Assembly: GCA_029063085.1 (NCBI GenBank)
Contig: JAIDOW010000088.1
Coordinates: 1 to 64,000, forward strand
Direction: 5' to 3'
Source: Lachnospiraceae bacterium
Lineage (GTDB): Bacteria > Bacillota > Clostridia > Lachnospirales > Lachnospiraceae
DNA length: 64,000 nt
Shown: one piece after another, positions 24,271 to 33,486 of the stretch
Layout of the letters: each line of letters starts with the position of its first letter
Position numbering within the stretch: the first letter of the stretch is position 1
Position numbers and translations under genes: made by a program
The notes under the pieces: model-generated
The model's database searches: none
Told to the model about the DNA's origin: nothing
Seen by the model: the letters and a program-made list of their open reading frames with translations, nothing else

Positions 24271-26370
24271 ATGCAGAATTTGCCAGCAAATGTTACTCGG
24301 GGTAACGATACAAATATTATATCTATTGCAGCATCTTCCAATAAAGGCATGTTGATTCGTTTTTTGAATGAGCAGGTAGAAGAAGGATTTTATGCATTAG
24401 TAATTGATTATTTAAAAGATCACAATTTTGATTTATCTACAATGTTGGTTGATGATGATGTAAAGGCACAGTGTACAAAGCTTTACGAATTAGCTGAATT
24501 TGTAGATGAGAATATTAAACGACCGGGTAGATATGAGATAGAAGAATGGATAGAGCCATTGTTTAGATTTGTATATGGGGAGATCGATCCGTCTGACACG
24601 GATGCGATAATTAACACAACAGGTATATATCGATACAGTATCTGGCTTATTTACTTATATCAGCTGGATTGTTTTGGAGAGGCCATGAGGCTGATCGGAG
24701 AAAGGGTTGCACCTTTATTGATCAATACCTGTTACCAGATTGCGGATGCAGATGACAGACCGGCTACTTACGATAAAGCAGTAATGGGATATATGGATTT
24801 GATAAAAGTAGTAATGGAGATGGATTTACCTCCTTCTGAATCAAATTCAGAGGCATATCTGAATAATCTGGAGGTTTTGTATGATTATTTTGTAGAGGAT
24901 TCTCATGTAGGGAATGATTATAAAATCCAGTTTAGTATGGGATTGTTTAATTCTTATATCCGTAAAGGGGATTATGACAGGGCGTTTGAATTTTATGGGT
25001 TGAATGCAGAATATATACCGGTTGATAATATGCAGGTATATGAGAATTTCAAAGAACTGATCAGGAATTGTAATAGTGCACAGTATACAAATGTTTTAAG
25101 TCGGAATGTGATTTCAGCTATTTCCAAACAAGATATTTATAATAAGCGTATTGACAGTCTTTTGGTAGAAGTATCTGCTTTTGTTAAAAAGGTTTATAAA
25201 TACATTGAAGATGAGCCGAATATGAAGAAAAATCTACAGATTCTTGGAGCGGGTTCGTCACTTAGTGATAAGAGTAATGTATTTGAAGGTTTGTATGAAT
25301 ATAATCTGGTTTTTCATGAGTGTGGTATTAAACAGCTTGTAAATCAGGATTTGTCTACGCGTTCATGGGAAGAAAAATATGAAATTCTTGATATGCTTTA
25401 TACTACTTTGAATGTTGTTTTTGATGGGTATAATGTATATGAGATATCCAATCGTATAGAGCACCAATATGTGGAACTTGCATGGATTGGTAATTATGTA
25501 AATGCGAATCCATCACTGCTTAAATTATTCTTTAGTGTTAAGGAAAAGATTAAGGCATTTAAAGTCCGCAAGAATACGATTCTGGAGAAGAGCAGAACCA
25601 ATTATGAGATTAAGAAGCTTTTGGAAGACAGACAGAAGCATCTGATTTTCCTGGCGGCGGACGATATGGTGCGGCATGGACTGAATAATAAGAATCTACC
25701 TATTATCAGTTCAAATTATGATATGGAAAGAGCTAAAAAGATGTTTCAGGATACTTATACAAAAGTTAGTGTACCTTCCAAATATGAGCAAAATAAACAG
25801 GAAGCAGTATCAGTTCCCAAATTTGGATTTGGTAAGACCGTGGCTCCGGTTGTGAATCCTGAATTAAACCGTATGTTCAGTAATTTGCAGATAGAAGAAA
25901 TGTTATGTAAATCTGAGTGGTTGTGGAATCAGTACAAGGATAAAGGAAAAGAGAAAAGGACAGAAGAAGAATGCACATATAGTGTGGCCTGTCTGATTAA
26001 AGTTGTAGAAATATTGATTGCACGAAAAGACAAGAAGGTTGTACCAGAGTCTACGCCAAATAAAAGAGTTATTATCACTAAGACTGGCAAGGTCATTGAA
26101 CTTTCGGATGAATCAGATGATAAGCCGGTAAGCAGTAAGAGTAGTGATCCTACGGTGATTGACCATATTAACCATATTGAAGATTATCTTAGAGACCGGA
26201 GAGAAGAAAATGTTGAATATGTGAAGAATTATATCGAGGACTGGATTGAATATCTGATGCAGAACAAATTTGATAAAGATTCTTTACTGTCTGCTTTTGA
26301 AGCAGAAGAAGTTCGTGAGAAGACGTTGCAGACGATTAAGCGGTTAAGTTTTGATATGGTGGCTTTATAA
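24271..26370 (+). CDS. Large helical protein of unknown function (699 aa)
   Basis: A 699-residue soluble protein with AAGGAGGAG before the ATG and its own promoter. It has no signal peptide, membrane span or motif I recognise. The first about 480 residues look all-helical, with a few TPR/HEAT-like stretches such as GLFNSYIRKGDYDRAFEFYG. A Ser/Pro/Lys linker (about 500-530) and a second charged linker (about 585-625) follow, ending in a helical tail. It is monocistronic. It could be a scaffold or regulatory protein; no function is claimed. Confidence 0.85.
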   Translation: MQNLPANVTRGNDTNIISIAASSNKGMLIRFLNEQVEEGFYALVIDYLKDHNFDLSTMLVDDDVKAQCTKLYELAEFVDENIKRPGRYEIEEWIEPLFRFVYGEIDPSDTDAIINTTGIYRYSIWLIYLYQLDCFGEAMRLIGERVAPLLINTCYQIADADDRPATYDKAVMGYMDLIKVVMEMDLPPSESNSEAYLNNLEVLYDYFVEDSHVGNDYKIQFSMGLFNSYIRKGDYDRAFEFYGLNAEYIPVDNMQVYENFKELIRNCNSAQYTNVLSRNVISAISKQDIYNKRIDSLLVEVSAFVKKVYKYIEDEPNMKKNLQILGAGSSLSDKSNVFEGLYEYNLVFHECGIKQLVNQDLSTRSWEEKYEILDMLYTTLNVVFDGYNVYEISNRIEHQYVELAWIGNYVNANPSLLKLFFSVKEKIKAFKVRKNTILEKSRTNYEIKKLLEDRQKHLIFLAADDMVRHGLNNKNLPIISSNYDMERAKKMFQDTYTKVSVPSKYEQNKQEAVSVPKFGFGKTVAPVVNPELNRMFSNLQIEEMLCKSEWLWNQYKDKGKEKRTEEECTYSVACLIKVVEILIARKDKKVVPESTPNKRVIITKTGKVIELSDESDDKPVSSKSSDPTVIDHINHIEDYLRDRREENVEYVKNYIEDWIEYLMQNKFDKDSLLSAFEAEEVREKTLQTIKRLSFDMVAL

Positions 26371-26399
26371 TATTCTATTGTTGATTTGCAGTCAGTGGG

Positions 26400-26425
26400 C
26401 CAGGGTCATGTTCCTATGATCCTGG
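26400..26425 (+). other. 10-bp hairpin after the 699-aa gene
   Basis: CCAGGGTCAT (26400-26409) pairs with ATGATCCTGG (26416-26425, one G-U). No U run follows, so it is an mRNA 3' hairpin or weak terminator rather than a textbook one. Confidence 0.4.
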
Positions 26426-26531
26426 TGGCTGTTGTAAAATGCTATTTTATAGGTTGCTTTGTAGTTTGATAAGGATATGATTGATAAGTGAAAAGAAGAC
26501 TTGAGCAGGTTTTCTTTAATGGGGAGTGTAT

Positions 26532-26981
26532 ATGAAAAATAAAGGATTTTCAATGGTTGAATTGATTATTGTAATTGCTATTATGGCTATATTGGCAGGG
26601 GTATTAACACCGGCTTTAATAAAATATATACATAAATCAAGACTTAGTACGGATATAAATATGGGGAGAGAAATTGCAATGGCAATTATGTCTTGTGTGG
26701 TGAATGACAACGTTAGAGACAATGCGGTAGAGCATGCAACGCCGCAGCCGGTATCTGATATGGATGGCAGTGATTTTAAAAAAGAGGTATATGATACATT
26801 AGGTGTTACTGATATAAAAGGAAAGTCAAAAAAAGATGCAGATGGCAATGAGTTTGATGTTGATAAAAGATGCTTTTACTATACTTTAGATTCTAATAAG
26901 AATAAGGTAGAGGTATATTATGGAGGGATTACAGAGGATTATCAGGTATATCCGAAGGCAGGAAGTAAATTGGTAAAATAA
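26532..26981 (+). CDS. Type IV prepilin-like protein
   Basis: A 149-residue protein with a class III signal: KNKG cut before Phe6, then FSMVELIIVIAIMAILAGVL with Glu at mature position 5, forming the hydrophobic pilin helix. The C-terminal domain is small and contains single cysteines (Cys52 and Cys108). ATG 26532 is preferred to GTG 26526, which would overlap the GGGGAG ribosome site. No prepilin peptidase, assembly ATPase or platform protein lies nearby, so it must rely on machinery elsewhere. Confidence 0.88.
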   Translation: MKNKGFSMVELIIVIAIMAILAGVLTPALIKYIHKSRLSTDINMGREIAMAIMSCVVNDNVRDNAVEHATPQPVSDMDGSDFKKEVYDTLGVTDIKGKSKKDADGNEFDVDKRCFYYTLDSNKNKVEVYYGGITEDYQVYPKAGSKLVK

Positions 26982-27042
26982 GGTTTGAAAAAAGTAAAAA
27001 ACATTTATTTGTATTTTTTTTCAAAAAAAGTGAAATTTATTA

Positions 27043-27071
27043 TTGACAAATATTTCTGAATTTGATATATT
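27043..27071 (+). promoter_or_regulatory. Strong sigma-A promoter for tRNA-Gly
   Basis: Consensus TTGACA (27043-27048), 17-base spacer, TATATT (27066-27071) with extended TGA. The start site falls about 15 bases before the mature tRNA. Confidence 0.8.
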
Positions 27072-27091
27072 AATACCTGTCGTTAAGACAT

Positions 27092-27163
<72 letters not shown>

Positions 27164-27173
27164 CTTTATTTTT

Positions 27174-27215
27174 AAATCCCGGAACTTTGATGGTTGTAAG
27201 GTTCCGGGATTTTTT
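27174..27215 (+). terminator. Intrinsic terminator of tRNA-Gly
   Basis: A perfect 12-bp stem (27174-27185 with 27201-27212), 15-base loop, then a U run. Confidence 0.85.
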
Positions 27216-27494
27216 ACGTTTACAGGATAATTGATTTTTTTGTCAAAATCAGATCTTTGACAACAGGGACATATATTTGATATGTGTAGATAAAAAAGTA
27301 TTGTTGTATATAAGGACAAAACCGGAATGTCGTAAGATGGCAGAATGGGAGTAAAAATAAGCAGAATAAAATATTATAAATCAGCATAAAAATTCAGGAA
27401 AACAAAAAGATTATATTGAGGTATTAAAAAGACATAAAATAGACACAAAAGTGGTATATAGTGGATGATTATTAGTATAAAGGGGTGTTCCGGA

Positions 27495-27920
27495 ATGAAT
27501 CAGAAAACAGGGATTAAGCAGAGAATGTTACAATTTATGAAGGGGAGATATGGGGTAGACCAGTTATCCAATTTCATGATATGGTCAGCGGTTATTCTGG
27601 CACTTGCTGCTATGTTTATTAGAATACCGTTTTTGCAGATTATCTGTTGGGTCTTGCTTGTTTATGCGTATATAAGGATTTTTTCTAAAAATATCAATAA
27701 AAGATATGCACAGAATCAGAAGTTTTTAGATTCCACATGGGGGATTCGCAACTTTTTTGCCAAAGTCAGATATCGTATTAAATATGGGAAACAGACAGCA
27801 GATCCATACAGGATATATAAGTGCAGAAAATGCGGACAGAAAATACGGATTCCGAAAGGAAAAGGAAAGATTATGGTAACATGTCCGAAGTGTAAATATC
27901 AGTTTAAGAAAAAAAGCTGA
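27495..27920 (+). CDS. Membrane protein with C-terminal zinc ribbon
   Basis: A 141-residue protein from ATG 27495 (AGGGGTG upstream; ATG 27465 is less likely). Two adjacent hydrophobic segments (about 28-62) form a hairpin in the membrane. The cytoplasmic tail ends in a zinc ribbon with Cys110, Cys113, Cys130 and Cys133. It is the first of a tight group with the DUF5685 and DnaJ-domain genes. Function unknown. Bases 27216-27494 hold no other feature I can support. Confidence 0.78.
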   Translation: MNQKTGIKQRMLQFMKGRYGVDQLSNFMIWSAVILALAAMFIRIPFLQIICWVLLVYAYIRIFSKNINKRYAQNQKFLDSTWGIRNFFAKVRYRIKYGKQTADPYRIYKCRKCGQKIRIPKGKGKIMVTCPKCKYQFKKKS

Positions 27921-27958
27921 TGAATGTTTAAAGGATATTGTTTAGGAGCAGATTAAAA

Positions 27959-28807
27959 ATGTTTGGTTATGTAGTAGTGAATGAGCCGGAACTGCGTATT
28001 AGGGAATTTCATGAATATCGTTCTTATTATTGCGGACTTTGCAGAGCATTAAAGAAAAAATACGGTATACGGGGACAGATGACATTAAGCTATGACATGA
28101 CATTTCTGGCAATGCTTTTAAGCCTGTTGTATGAGCCTCGGGAAACGGAATGTCTGGATAGGTGCGTTCTTCATCCCATAAGAAAACAGCAGATTAAAAG
28201 CAACAAAATGATAGAATATGTGGCAGATATGAATGTATTGCTGACATGGTATAAATGCAGAGATGATTTTAGTGATGAAGGGAATATTATAAAAGGAATT
28301 TACGGGAAGAGTATTGAAAAGAAAGTAAAGAATATAGGTTTATGTTATGAAAGACAGGAAAAGATTGTTAAAGAATGTATGAACAGCCTGTTAATGCTGG
28401 AAAAAATGGGAGATTTGGATATTGATCGGTTGTCCGGGAGTTTTGGGCATTTACTGGAAGAAATATTTGTGGTAAAACAAGATGAGTGGGAAAAATATCT
28501 CCGGAATATCGGGTTTTATATTGGGAAATTTATTTATATTGTAGATGCTTATGAGGATTTAGAGCAGGATAGGAGAAAGGGATGCTTCAATCCCTTTTTG
28601 GAGAAGGAAAAAGAAGAAGGGTTTGATGAATGGGTCAGGCAGCTGCTTACGATGATAGCAGCTGAGTTTGCAAAAACATTTGAGAAGCTTCCGATTACTG
28701 AAAATGTTGATATTCTTCGAAACATAATTTATTCCGGTATATGGACAAAATATGAAGAAGTCAAGAGGAAAAGAATGGCATTAGAGAAAAAAGAAACATC
28801 CAGGTAG
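27959..28807 (+). CDS. DUF5685 family protein
   Basis: A 282-residue cytoplasmic protein starting MFGYVVVNEPELRIREF at ATG 27959 (AGGAG 10 bases upstream; the TTG at 27938 was rejected). It is recognised as DUF5685 by the start and YYCGLCRALKKKYG. Possible metal ligands are Cys25, Cys28, Cys65, Cys69 and His72. The body is helical, with two acidic motifs, DDFSDE (102-107) and DAYEDLEQD (196-204), the second followed by RRKG. That pair recalls the two Asp-rich motifs of all-helical isoprenoid synthases, but the link is inference. A DnaJ-domain gene follows. Confidence 0.8.
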   Translation: MFGYVVVNEPELRIREFHEYRSYYCGLCRALKKKYGIRGQMTLSYDMTFLAMLLSLLYEPRETECLDRCVLHPIRKQQIKSNKMIEYVADMNVLLTWYKCRDDFSDEGNIIKGIYGKSIEKKVKNIGLCYERQEKIVKECMNSLLMLEKMGDLDIDRLSGSFGHLLEEIFVVKQDEWEKYLRNIGFYIGKFIYIVDAYEDLEQDRRKGCFNPFLEKEKEEGFDEWVRQLLTMIAAEFAKTFEKLPITENVDILRNIIYSGIWTKYEEVKRKRMALEKKETSR

Positions 28808-28865
28808 AAGAGGTGGCTTGGAAGCATTGCTAAAGCAGAATTAGTTACAAATATGGAGGTAGAAA

Positions 28866-29546
28866 ATGAAAAGTCCGTATGATATATTAGGTGTATCACC
28901 GGATGCATCTGAAGAAGAAATAAAAAAGGCATATCGTAATCTGAGCAGAAGATATCATCCGGATGCAAATGTGAATAATCCGAATAAAGAACAGGCAGAA
29001 GAACGCTTTAAGGAAGTACAGCAGGCATATCAGGCGATTATGGATGGAAATACAGGAGGGTATGGTAATGCAAACGATTATGCCGGTAACGGATATGGTG
29101 GTTTTGGCGGTTTCAGGGGATTTGGCGAGGGTTACGGACGGAATGGCAGTACATCTTATGGAGATGATAAAGATTCCACATATTTAAATGCAGCGATGAA
29201 TTATATCAGGGGAGGAGACTATCAGTCTGCACTCAGGGTTTTGTCTGATATTGAAAATAAAAATGGGAAGTGGTATTATGTTTCGGCAATTGCTAATCAG
29301 GGTCTGGGTAATCAGGCGAGGGCCTTGGAGCATATCCAGACGGCTATGCGTATGGAGCCCGGTAATGCAGAGTACCGCCAATTTTATAATGTTATGCAAA
29401 GTGGTGGGACATGGTATACAGGCAGAGGCACGGAGTATGGTATGCCGGGAATGGAAGGGACTGATTTTTGTTTTAAACTCTGTCTGGCTAATATTTTCTG
29501 TAATCTGTGCTGTGGAGGAAGTATTTGCTGTCCCAGACCGTATTAG
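28866..29546 (+). CDS. J-domain protein with cysteine-rich tail
   Basis: A 226-residue protein. Residues 3-62 form a J domain with the HPD triad at 31-33, which stimulates DnaK. A Gly/Tyr/Asn-rich linker (about 65-105) leads to two TPR-like helical pairs (about 112-175), and the last 28 residues are hydrophobic and carry six cysteines (LCCGGSICCP). It lacks the DnaJ zinc-finger and substrate domains, so it is a specialised co-chaperone. GGAGG precedes the ATG. Its client may be the DUF5685 neighbour, which is inference from linkage. Confidence 0.88.
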   Translation: MKSPYDILGVSPDASEEEIKKAYRNLSRRYHPDANVNNPNKEQAEERFKEVQQAYQAIMDGNTGGYGNANDYAGNGYGGFGGFRGFGEGYGRNGSTSYGDDKDSTYLNAAMNYIRGGDYQSALRVLSDIENKNGKWYYVSAIANQGLGNQARALEHIQTAMRMEPGNAEYRQFYNVMQSGGTWYTGRGTEYGMPGMEGTDFCFKLCLANIFCNLCCGGSICCPRPY

Positions 29547-29633
29547 TGTCATGTCGCGTTGATAATTAGGTAAAATCACTTGTTTGTTTGCACATCTGCT
29601 GTGTTGGATTTTTTGAGAAATGGGGGATGATCG

Positions 29634-30242
29634 ATGGAAAGAGAAGAATATAAGGAATATGACAGTTCCTTTTTTGCCATGATGGCAAGGATGAAATATA
29701 TTAACAGGTGGGCACTGATGCGTAATTCCTATCCTGAAAATATAAGTGAACACTCTTTGGAGGTTGGAATGATTGCCCATGTATTAGCGCTTATTAGTAA
29801 TAAAAGATATGGCAGGTGCCTGAATGCGGAGCGGGCGGCTTTGATGGGGATGTATCATGACTGCACAGAGATTTTAACAGGAGATATGCCGACACCGGTT
29901 AAGTATTATAACATGGATACAAAAGAGGCATATAAAAATGTAGAAAAACAGGCGGCAAAGGAACTTTTATCCATGCTTCCTGATTATCTTTATGAAGAAT
30001 ATGAATCTATTTTGTTTCCCAAAGAAGGAGAAGAGTATCTGTGGAAACTGGTAAAAGCAGCAGATAAATTATCTGCATATATAAAGTGCCTGGAAGAGGA
30101 AAAAGCAGGTAATCGTGAGTTTTCCAGTGCAAAGGCAGCAGTTTATACCAAGCTAAGGGATATGGATTTGCCCGAAGTCCGTGATTTTGAAAGGGATTTT
30201 ATTGGGGCGTATAAGAAAACATTGGATGAACTGAAAAAATAA
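29634..30242 (+). CDS. HD-domain 5'-deoxynucleotidase (YfbR-like)
   Basis: YfbR-type enzymes dephosphorylate deoxynucleoside monophosphates. The 202-residue protein has RWALMR, the metal ligands His40 (ENISEHS) and His75-Asp76 (YHDCTEI), the family-specific TGDMPTPVKY (82-91), and a distal Asp in KAADKLSAYIK. The ribosome site is GGGGGATG. A new promoter lies within 11 bases of its stop. Confidence 0.9.
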   Translation: MEREEYKEYDSSFFAMMARMKYINRWALMRNSYPENISEHSLEVGMIAHVLALISNKRYGRCLNAERAALMGMYHDCTEILTGDMPTPVKYYNMDTKEAYKNVEKQAAKELLSMLPDYLYEEYESILFPKEGEEYLWKLVKAADKLSAYIKCLEEEKAGNREFSSAKAAVYTKLRDMDLPEVRDFERDFIGAYKKTLDELKK

Positions 30243-30252
30243 GAAGGTTTCG

Positions 30253-30281
30253 TAGACAGATATTGTAAAAAAGGGTATAAT
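30253..30281 (+). promoter_or_regulatory. Sigma-A promoter for glgA-serS
   Basis: TAGACA (30253-30258), 17-base spacer, perfect TATAAT (30276-30281). The leader is about 90 nt. Confidence 0.65.
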
Positions 30282-30375
30282 ATGTTTAGTGGCATTGGGC
30301 AGTATATGGCTGGTCGTTGTTACGGTGATAAAATTTTACGATGTAAAAGTGGTTACTAAATTGGAGGGCGTGATT

Positions 30376-31827
30376 ATGAAAAATATTTTGTTTGTAGCTT
30401 CAGAGTGTGTTCCTTTTATTAAAACCGGCGGATTGGCAGATGTTGTTGGGGCACTTCCTAAGATGTTTCCAAAAGAAGAGTATGATGTGCGTGTAGTAAT
30501 ACCTAACTATACATGCATTCCCTGGGAGTATAGAGAGAAATTCCAATATGTTCATCATTTTTATATGGATTTAGGACAGAGATTTGAGAATGTTCATGTT
30601 GGTATCATGACTTATCAATTAGATGGTATCACATATTATCTAATTGATAATGAGTATTATTTTTCAGGTTGGGCACCATATGGAACAATCCGTTTTGATA
30701 TTGAGAAATTTACATTTTTCAGCAAGGCGGCTTTGGCGATCTTGCCTGTTATTAATTTTAAGCCGGATGTCATTCACTGTCATGACTGGCAGGCGGGACT
30801 TGTGCCGGTTTATCTGAGAACTTTGTATCATGATAATCCATTTTTTGCGGGAACCAAAACGATTATGACAATACATAATTTGAAGTTTCAGGGAGTGTGG
30901 GATGTTAAGACCTTTAAATACATTTCAGGATTGCCGGATTATGTATTTACTCCGGACCGTATGGAATTTTACAAAGATGGTAATATGTTAAAAGCAGGTA
31001 TGGTATATTCTGACTATATTACTACAGTGAGCGATACGTATGCCGGAGAAATTCAGACACCTGAATATGGAGAAAATCTTGATGATTTATTGCGTTTTCA
31101 TAATCAAAAGCTTTGTGGTATCGTGAATGGAATTGATTATGATGTGTATGATCCCAATACAGATGAAAAGATATTTAAAAAATATAATGTGAGAAGCTAT
31201 AAAAAGGGAAAAGCCGCAAATAAAATGGAATTGCAAAAAGAACTTGGACTGCCTGTGGATGAGAATAAATATATGATTGCCATTATTTCCCGTTTAACAG
31301 ACCAGAAGGGTCTCGATTTGATAGACTGGGTAATGGAGGGGATTGTGGATCCATATGTACAGTTTGTAGTGATTGGAACCGGTGAGGCAAAATATGAGAA
31401 TATGTTTAAGCATTATCAATGGGTATATTCTGACAGAGTGTCTGCTAATATTTTTTATTCAGACGAGAGAGCACATAGATTATATGCCGCGGCAGATGCC
31501 ATGTTAATGCCTTCAAGATTTGAGCCTTGCGGACTGACACAGCTTATTTCCCTGCGTTACGGAACTGTTCCTATTGTGAGAGAGACAGGAGGTCTTAAGG
31601 ATACGGTTGTTCCTTATAATGAATATGAAGGGACGGGAACCGGTTTTTCCTTTACAAATTATAATGCAGATGAAATGTTAAAGATAATTAATTATTCAAA
31701 AGAAATATATTATGACCATAGAGATGACTGGAATAAAATGGTGGTAAGAGGTATGAAGGAAGATTTTTCGTGGGATAAATCAGCGGCAAAATATATGGAA
31801 TTGTATAATAGAATTTTAGGGTATTAA
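30376..31827 (+). CDS. glgA: Glycogen synthase (ADP-glucose type, GT5)
   Basis: Transfers glucose from ADP-glucose to the growing alpha-1,4-glucan. The 483-residue protein has the substrate loop KTGGLADVVGALPK (16-29), HCHDWQAG in the first Rossmann domain and SRFEPCGLTQ with the catalytic-site Glu in the second. ATG 30376 follows GGAGGG; the in-frame ATG at 30289 lies at the promoter start and was rejected. The branching enzyme glgB is 30 kb away in the same window. serS follows after 16 bases. Confidence 0.95.
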   Translation: MKNILFVASECVPFIKTGGLADVVGALPKMFPKEEYDVRVVIPNYTCIPWEYREKFQYVHHFYMDLGQRFENVHVGIMTYQLDGITYYLIDNEYYFSGWAPYGTIRFDIEKFTFFSKAALAILPVINFKPDVIHCHDWQAGLVPVYLRTLYHDNPFFAGTKTIMTIHNLKFQGVWDVKTFKYISGLPDYVFTPDRMEFYKDGNMLKAGMVYSDYITTVSDTYAGEIQTPEYGENLDDLLRFHNQKLCGIVNGIDYDVYDPNTDEKIFKKYNVRSYKKGKAANKMELQKELGLPVDENKYMIAIISRLTDQKGLDLIDWVMEGIVDPYVQFVVIGTGEAKYENMFKHYQWVYSDRVSANIFYSDERAHRLYAAADAMLMPSRFEPCGLTQLISLRYGTVPIVRETGGLKDTVVPYNEYEGTGTGFSFTNYNADEMLKIINYSKEIYYDHRDDWNKMVVRGMKEDFSWDKSAAKYMELYNRILGY

Positions 31828-31843
31828 AGATAGGAGAAAGAAC

Positions 31844-33121
31844 ATGATCGACATTAAATTTTTACGCGAGAATCCTGACGTCGTAAAGCAGAACATCAAG
31901 AACAAATTTCAGGAAGAGAAATTACCGTTGGTAGATGAAGTGATCGAATTGGATACCAGAAGCCGTGAGGCAAAGGGGAAGGCTGATGCACTTCGGGCAG
32001 AACGGAATAAGATTTCCAAACAGATTGGTGCTTTGATGGCGCAGGGTAAAAAGGAGGAAGCTGAGGCGACGAAAAAACTTGTAACAGAGCGTTCAGCGGA
32101 GCTTGCTGCTTTAGAGGAACAGGAAAAAAATCTACAGGAAAAAATTACAAAGATTATGATGGTGATTCCTAATATTATTGATGCTTCTGTTCCGATCGGT
32201 AAAGATGACAGTGAGAATGTGGAGATTCAAAAATATGGTGAGCCGGTAGTTCCGGATTTTGAGATTCCATACCATACGGAGATTATGGAGAAGTTTGACG
32301 GGGTTGATCTGGATGCGGCAGGCAAAGTGGCCGGTAATGGATTTTATTATCTGATGGGAGATATTGCAAGGCTCCATTCGGCAATTATATCTTATGCAAG
32401 GGATTTTATGATTGACAGAGGGTTTACGTATTGTATACCCCCTTTCATGATTCGTTCTAATGTGGTAACAGGTGTTATGAGTTTTGCTGAAATGGATGCG
32501 ATGATGTATAAAATTGAAGGTGAAGATCTTTATTTGATCGGAACCAGTGAACATTCCATGATTGGTAAATTTATTGATACGATTATCAAAGAGGAGAATC
32601 TACCCAAAACGCTTACCAGTTATTCACCGTGTTTTCGTAAGGAAAAGGGAGCACATGGAATTGAAGAACGTGGTGTTTACAGGATTCATCAGTTTGAAAA
32701 GCAGGAGATGATCGTGGTATGTAAGCCGGAAGAGAGCAAAATGTGGTTTGAAAAGTTATGGCAGAATACCGTGGATTTGTTTAGAAGCCTGGATATTCCT
32801 GTACGTACATTGGAGTGCTGTTCCGGGGATTTGGCAGATCTCAAGGTAAAATCCATTGACGTGGAGGCGTGGTCACCAAGACAGAAAAAATATTTTGAAG
32901 TTGGAAGCTGTTCTAATCTGGGTGATGCACAGGCAAGGCGTTTGAAAATCAGGGTGGACGGTGAAAAGGGTAAATACTATGCACATACTTTAAATAATAC
33001 TGTAGTTGCACCGCCACGTATGTTGATTGCATTTTTGGAGAATAATCTGAATGCAGATGGAACGGTAAATATTCCCGAAGTATTACAGCCGTATATGGGT
33101 GGTAAGACTAAAATTCAGTAA
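31844..33121 (+). CDS. serS: Seryl-tRNA synthetase
   Basis: Charges tRNA-Ser. The 425-residue protein has an N-terminal coiled-coil arm (about 30-100) for the tRNA long variable arm, then the class II catalytic core with motif 2 (FRKEKGAHG, RIHQFEKQEM) and motif 3 near the C-terminus (NNTVVAPPRMLIAFLENN). TAGGAG precedes the ATG. It follows glgA closely, leaving no room for a T-box, so it lacks the tRNA-sensing leader common for Firmicute synthetases. Confidence 0.97.
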   Translation: MIDIKFLRENPDVVKQNIKNKFQEEKLPLVDEVIELDTRSREAKGKADALRAERNKISKQIGALMAQGKKEEAEATKKLVTERSAELAALEEQEKNLQEKITKIMMVIPNIIDASVPIGKDDSENVEIQKYGEPVVPDFEIPYHTEIMEKFDGVDLDAAGKVAGNGFYYLMGDIARLHSAIISYARDFMIDRGFTYCIPPFMIRSNVVTGVMSFAEMDAMMYKIEGEDLYLIGTSEHSMIGKFIDTIIKEENLPKTLTSYSPCFRKEKGAHGIEERGVYRIHQFEKQEMIVVCKPEESKMWFEKLWQNTVDLFRSLDIPVRTLECCSGDLADLKVKSIDVEAWSPRQKKYFEVGSCSNLGDAQARRLKIRVDGEKGKYYAHTLNNTVVAPPRMLIAFLENNLNADGTVNIPEVLQPYMGGKTKIQ

Positions 33122-33128
33122 TAGCAAA

Positions 33129-33473
33129 TTAGGAACGATAGCGTTGTTTTATTCTGGCTATAAATGTTAATATTATCCGGCATAATATGGATAATATTAA
33201 CATGCCAGCAAAAACAATACTTGCAATAAAAGAATAAAAAAATTCTGCAAAATATGTGAGCCCTGGCATGGGTCCATATCCGGGTAAGCTGTCATAAAAG
33301 AACATAAGTATGACAGCAGCTATGCATGATATAAGTGCGGTGCCGGCAGGATATATCCAATTTATTCTTTTTTTAATAAAACGTATGAACAAAACTATTT
33401 GAAGAAAAAACAGTAATATATAAACTATTAACACTACATATTCAAATGTGAGTCTGAGATTTTCGTTAAACAT
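33129..33473 (-). CDS. Small membrane protein of unknown function (114 aa)
   Basis: A 114-residue protein with three hydrophobic segments (about 10-33, 42-62 and 78-103). ATG 33473 follows a GGGGGG ribosome site by eight bases, better than the TTG two codons upstream. It lies 14 bases after the LysR gene on the same strand and is probably the last gene of that operon. It converges with serS. Confidence 0.7.
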   Translation of the reverse strand: MFNENLRLTFEYVVLIVYILLFFLQIVLFIRFIKKRINWIYPAGTALISCIAAVILMFFYDSLPGYGPMPGLTYFAEFFYSFIASIVFAGMLILSILCRIILTFIARIKQRYRS

Positions 33474-33486
33474 ATCCAATTCCCCC

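Noticed and set aside
31828..31843. T-box for serS
   Set aside because: Only 16 bases separate glgA and serS, and the glgA leader contains no T-box core.
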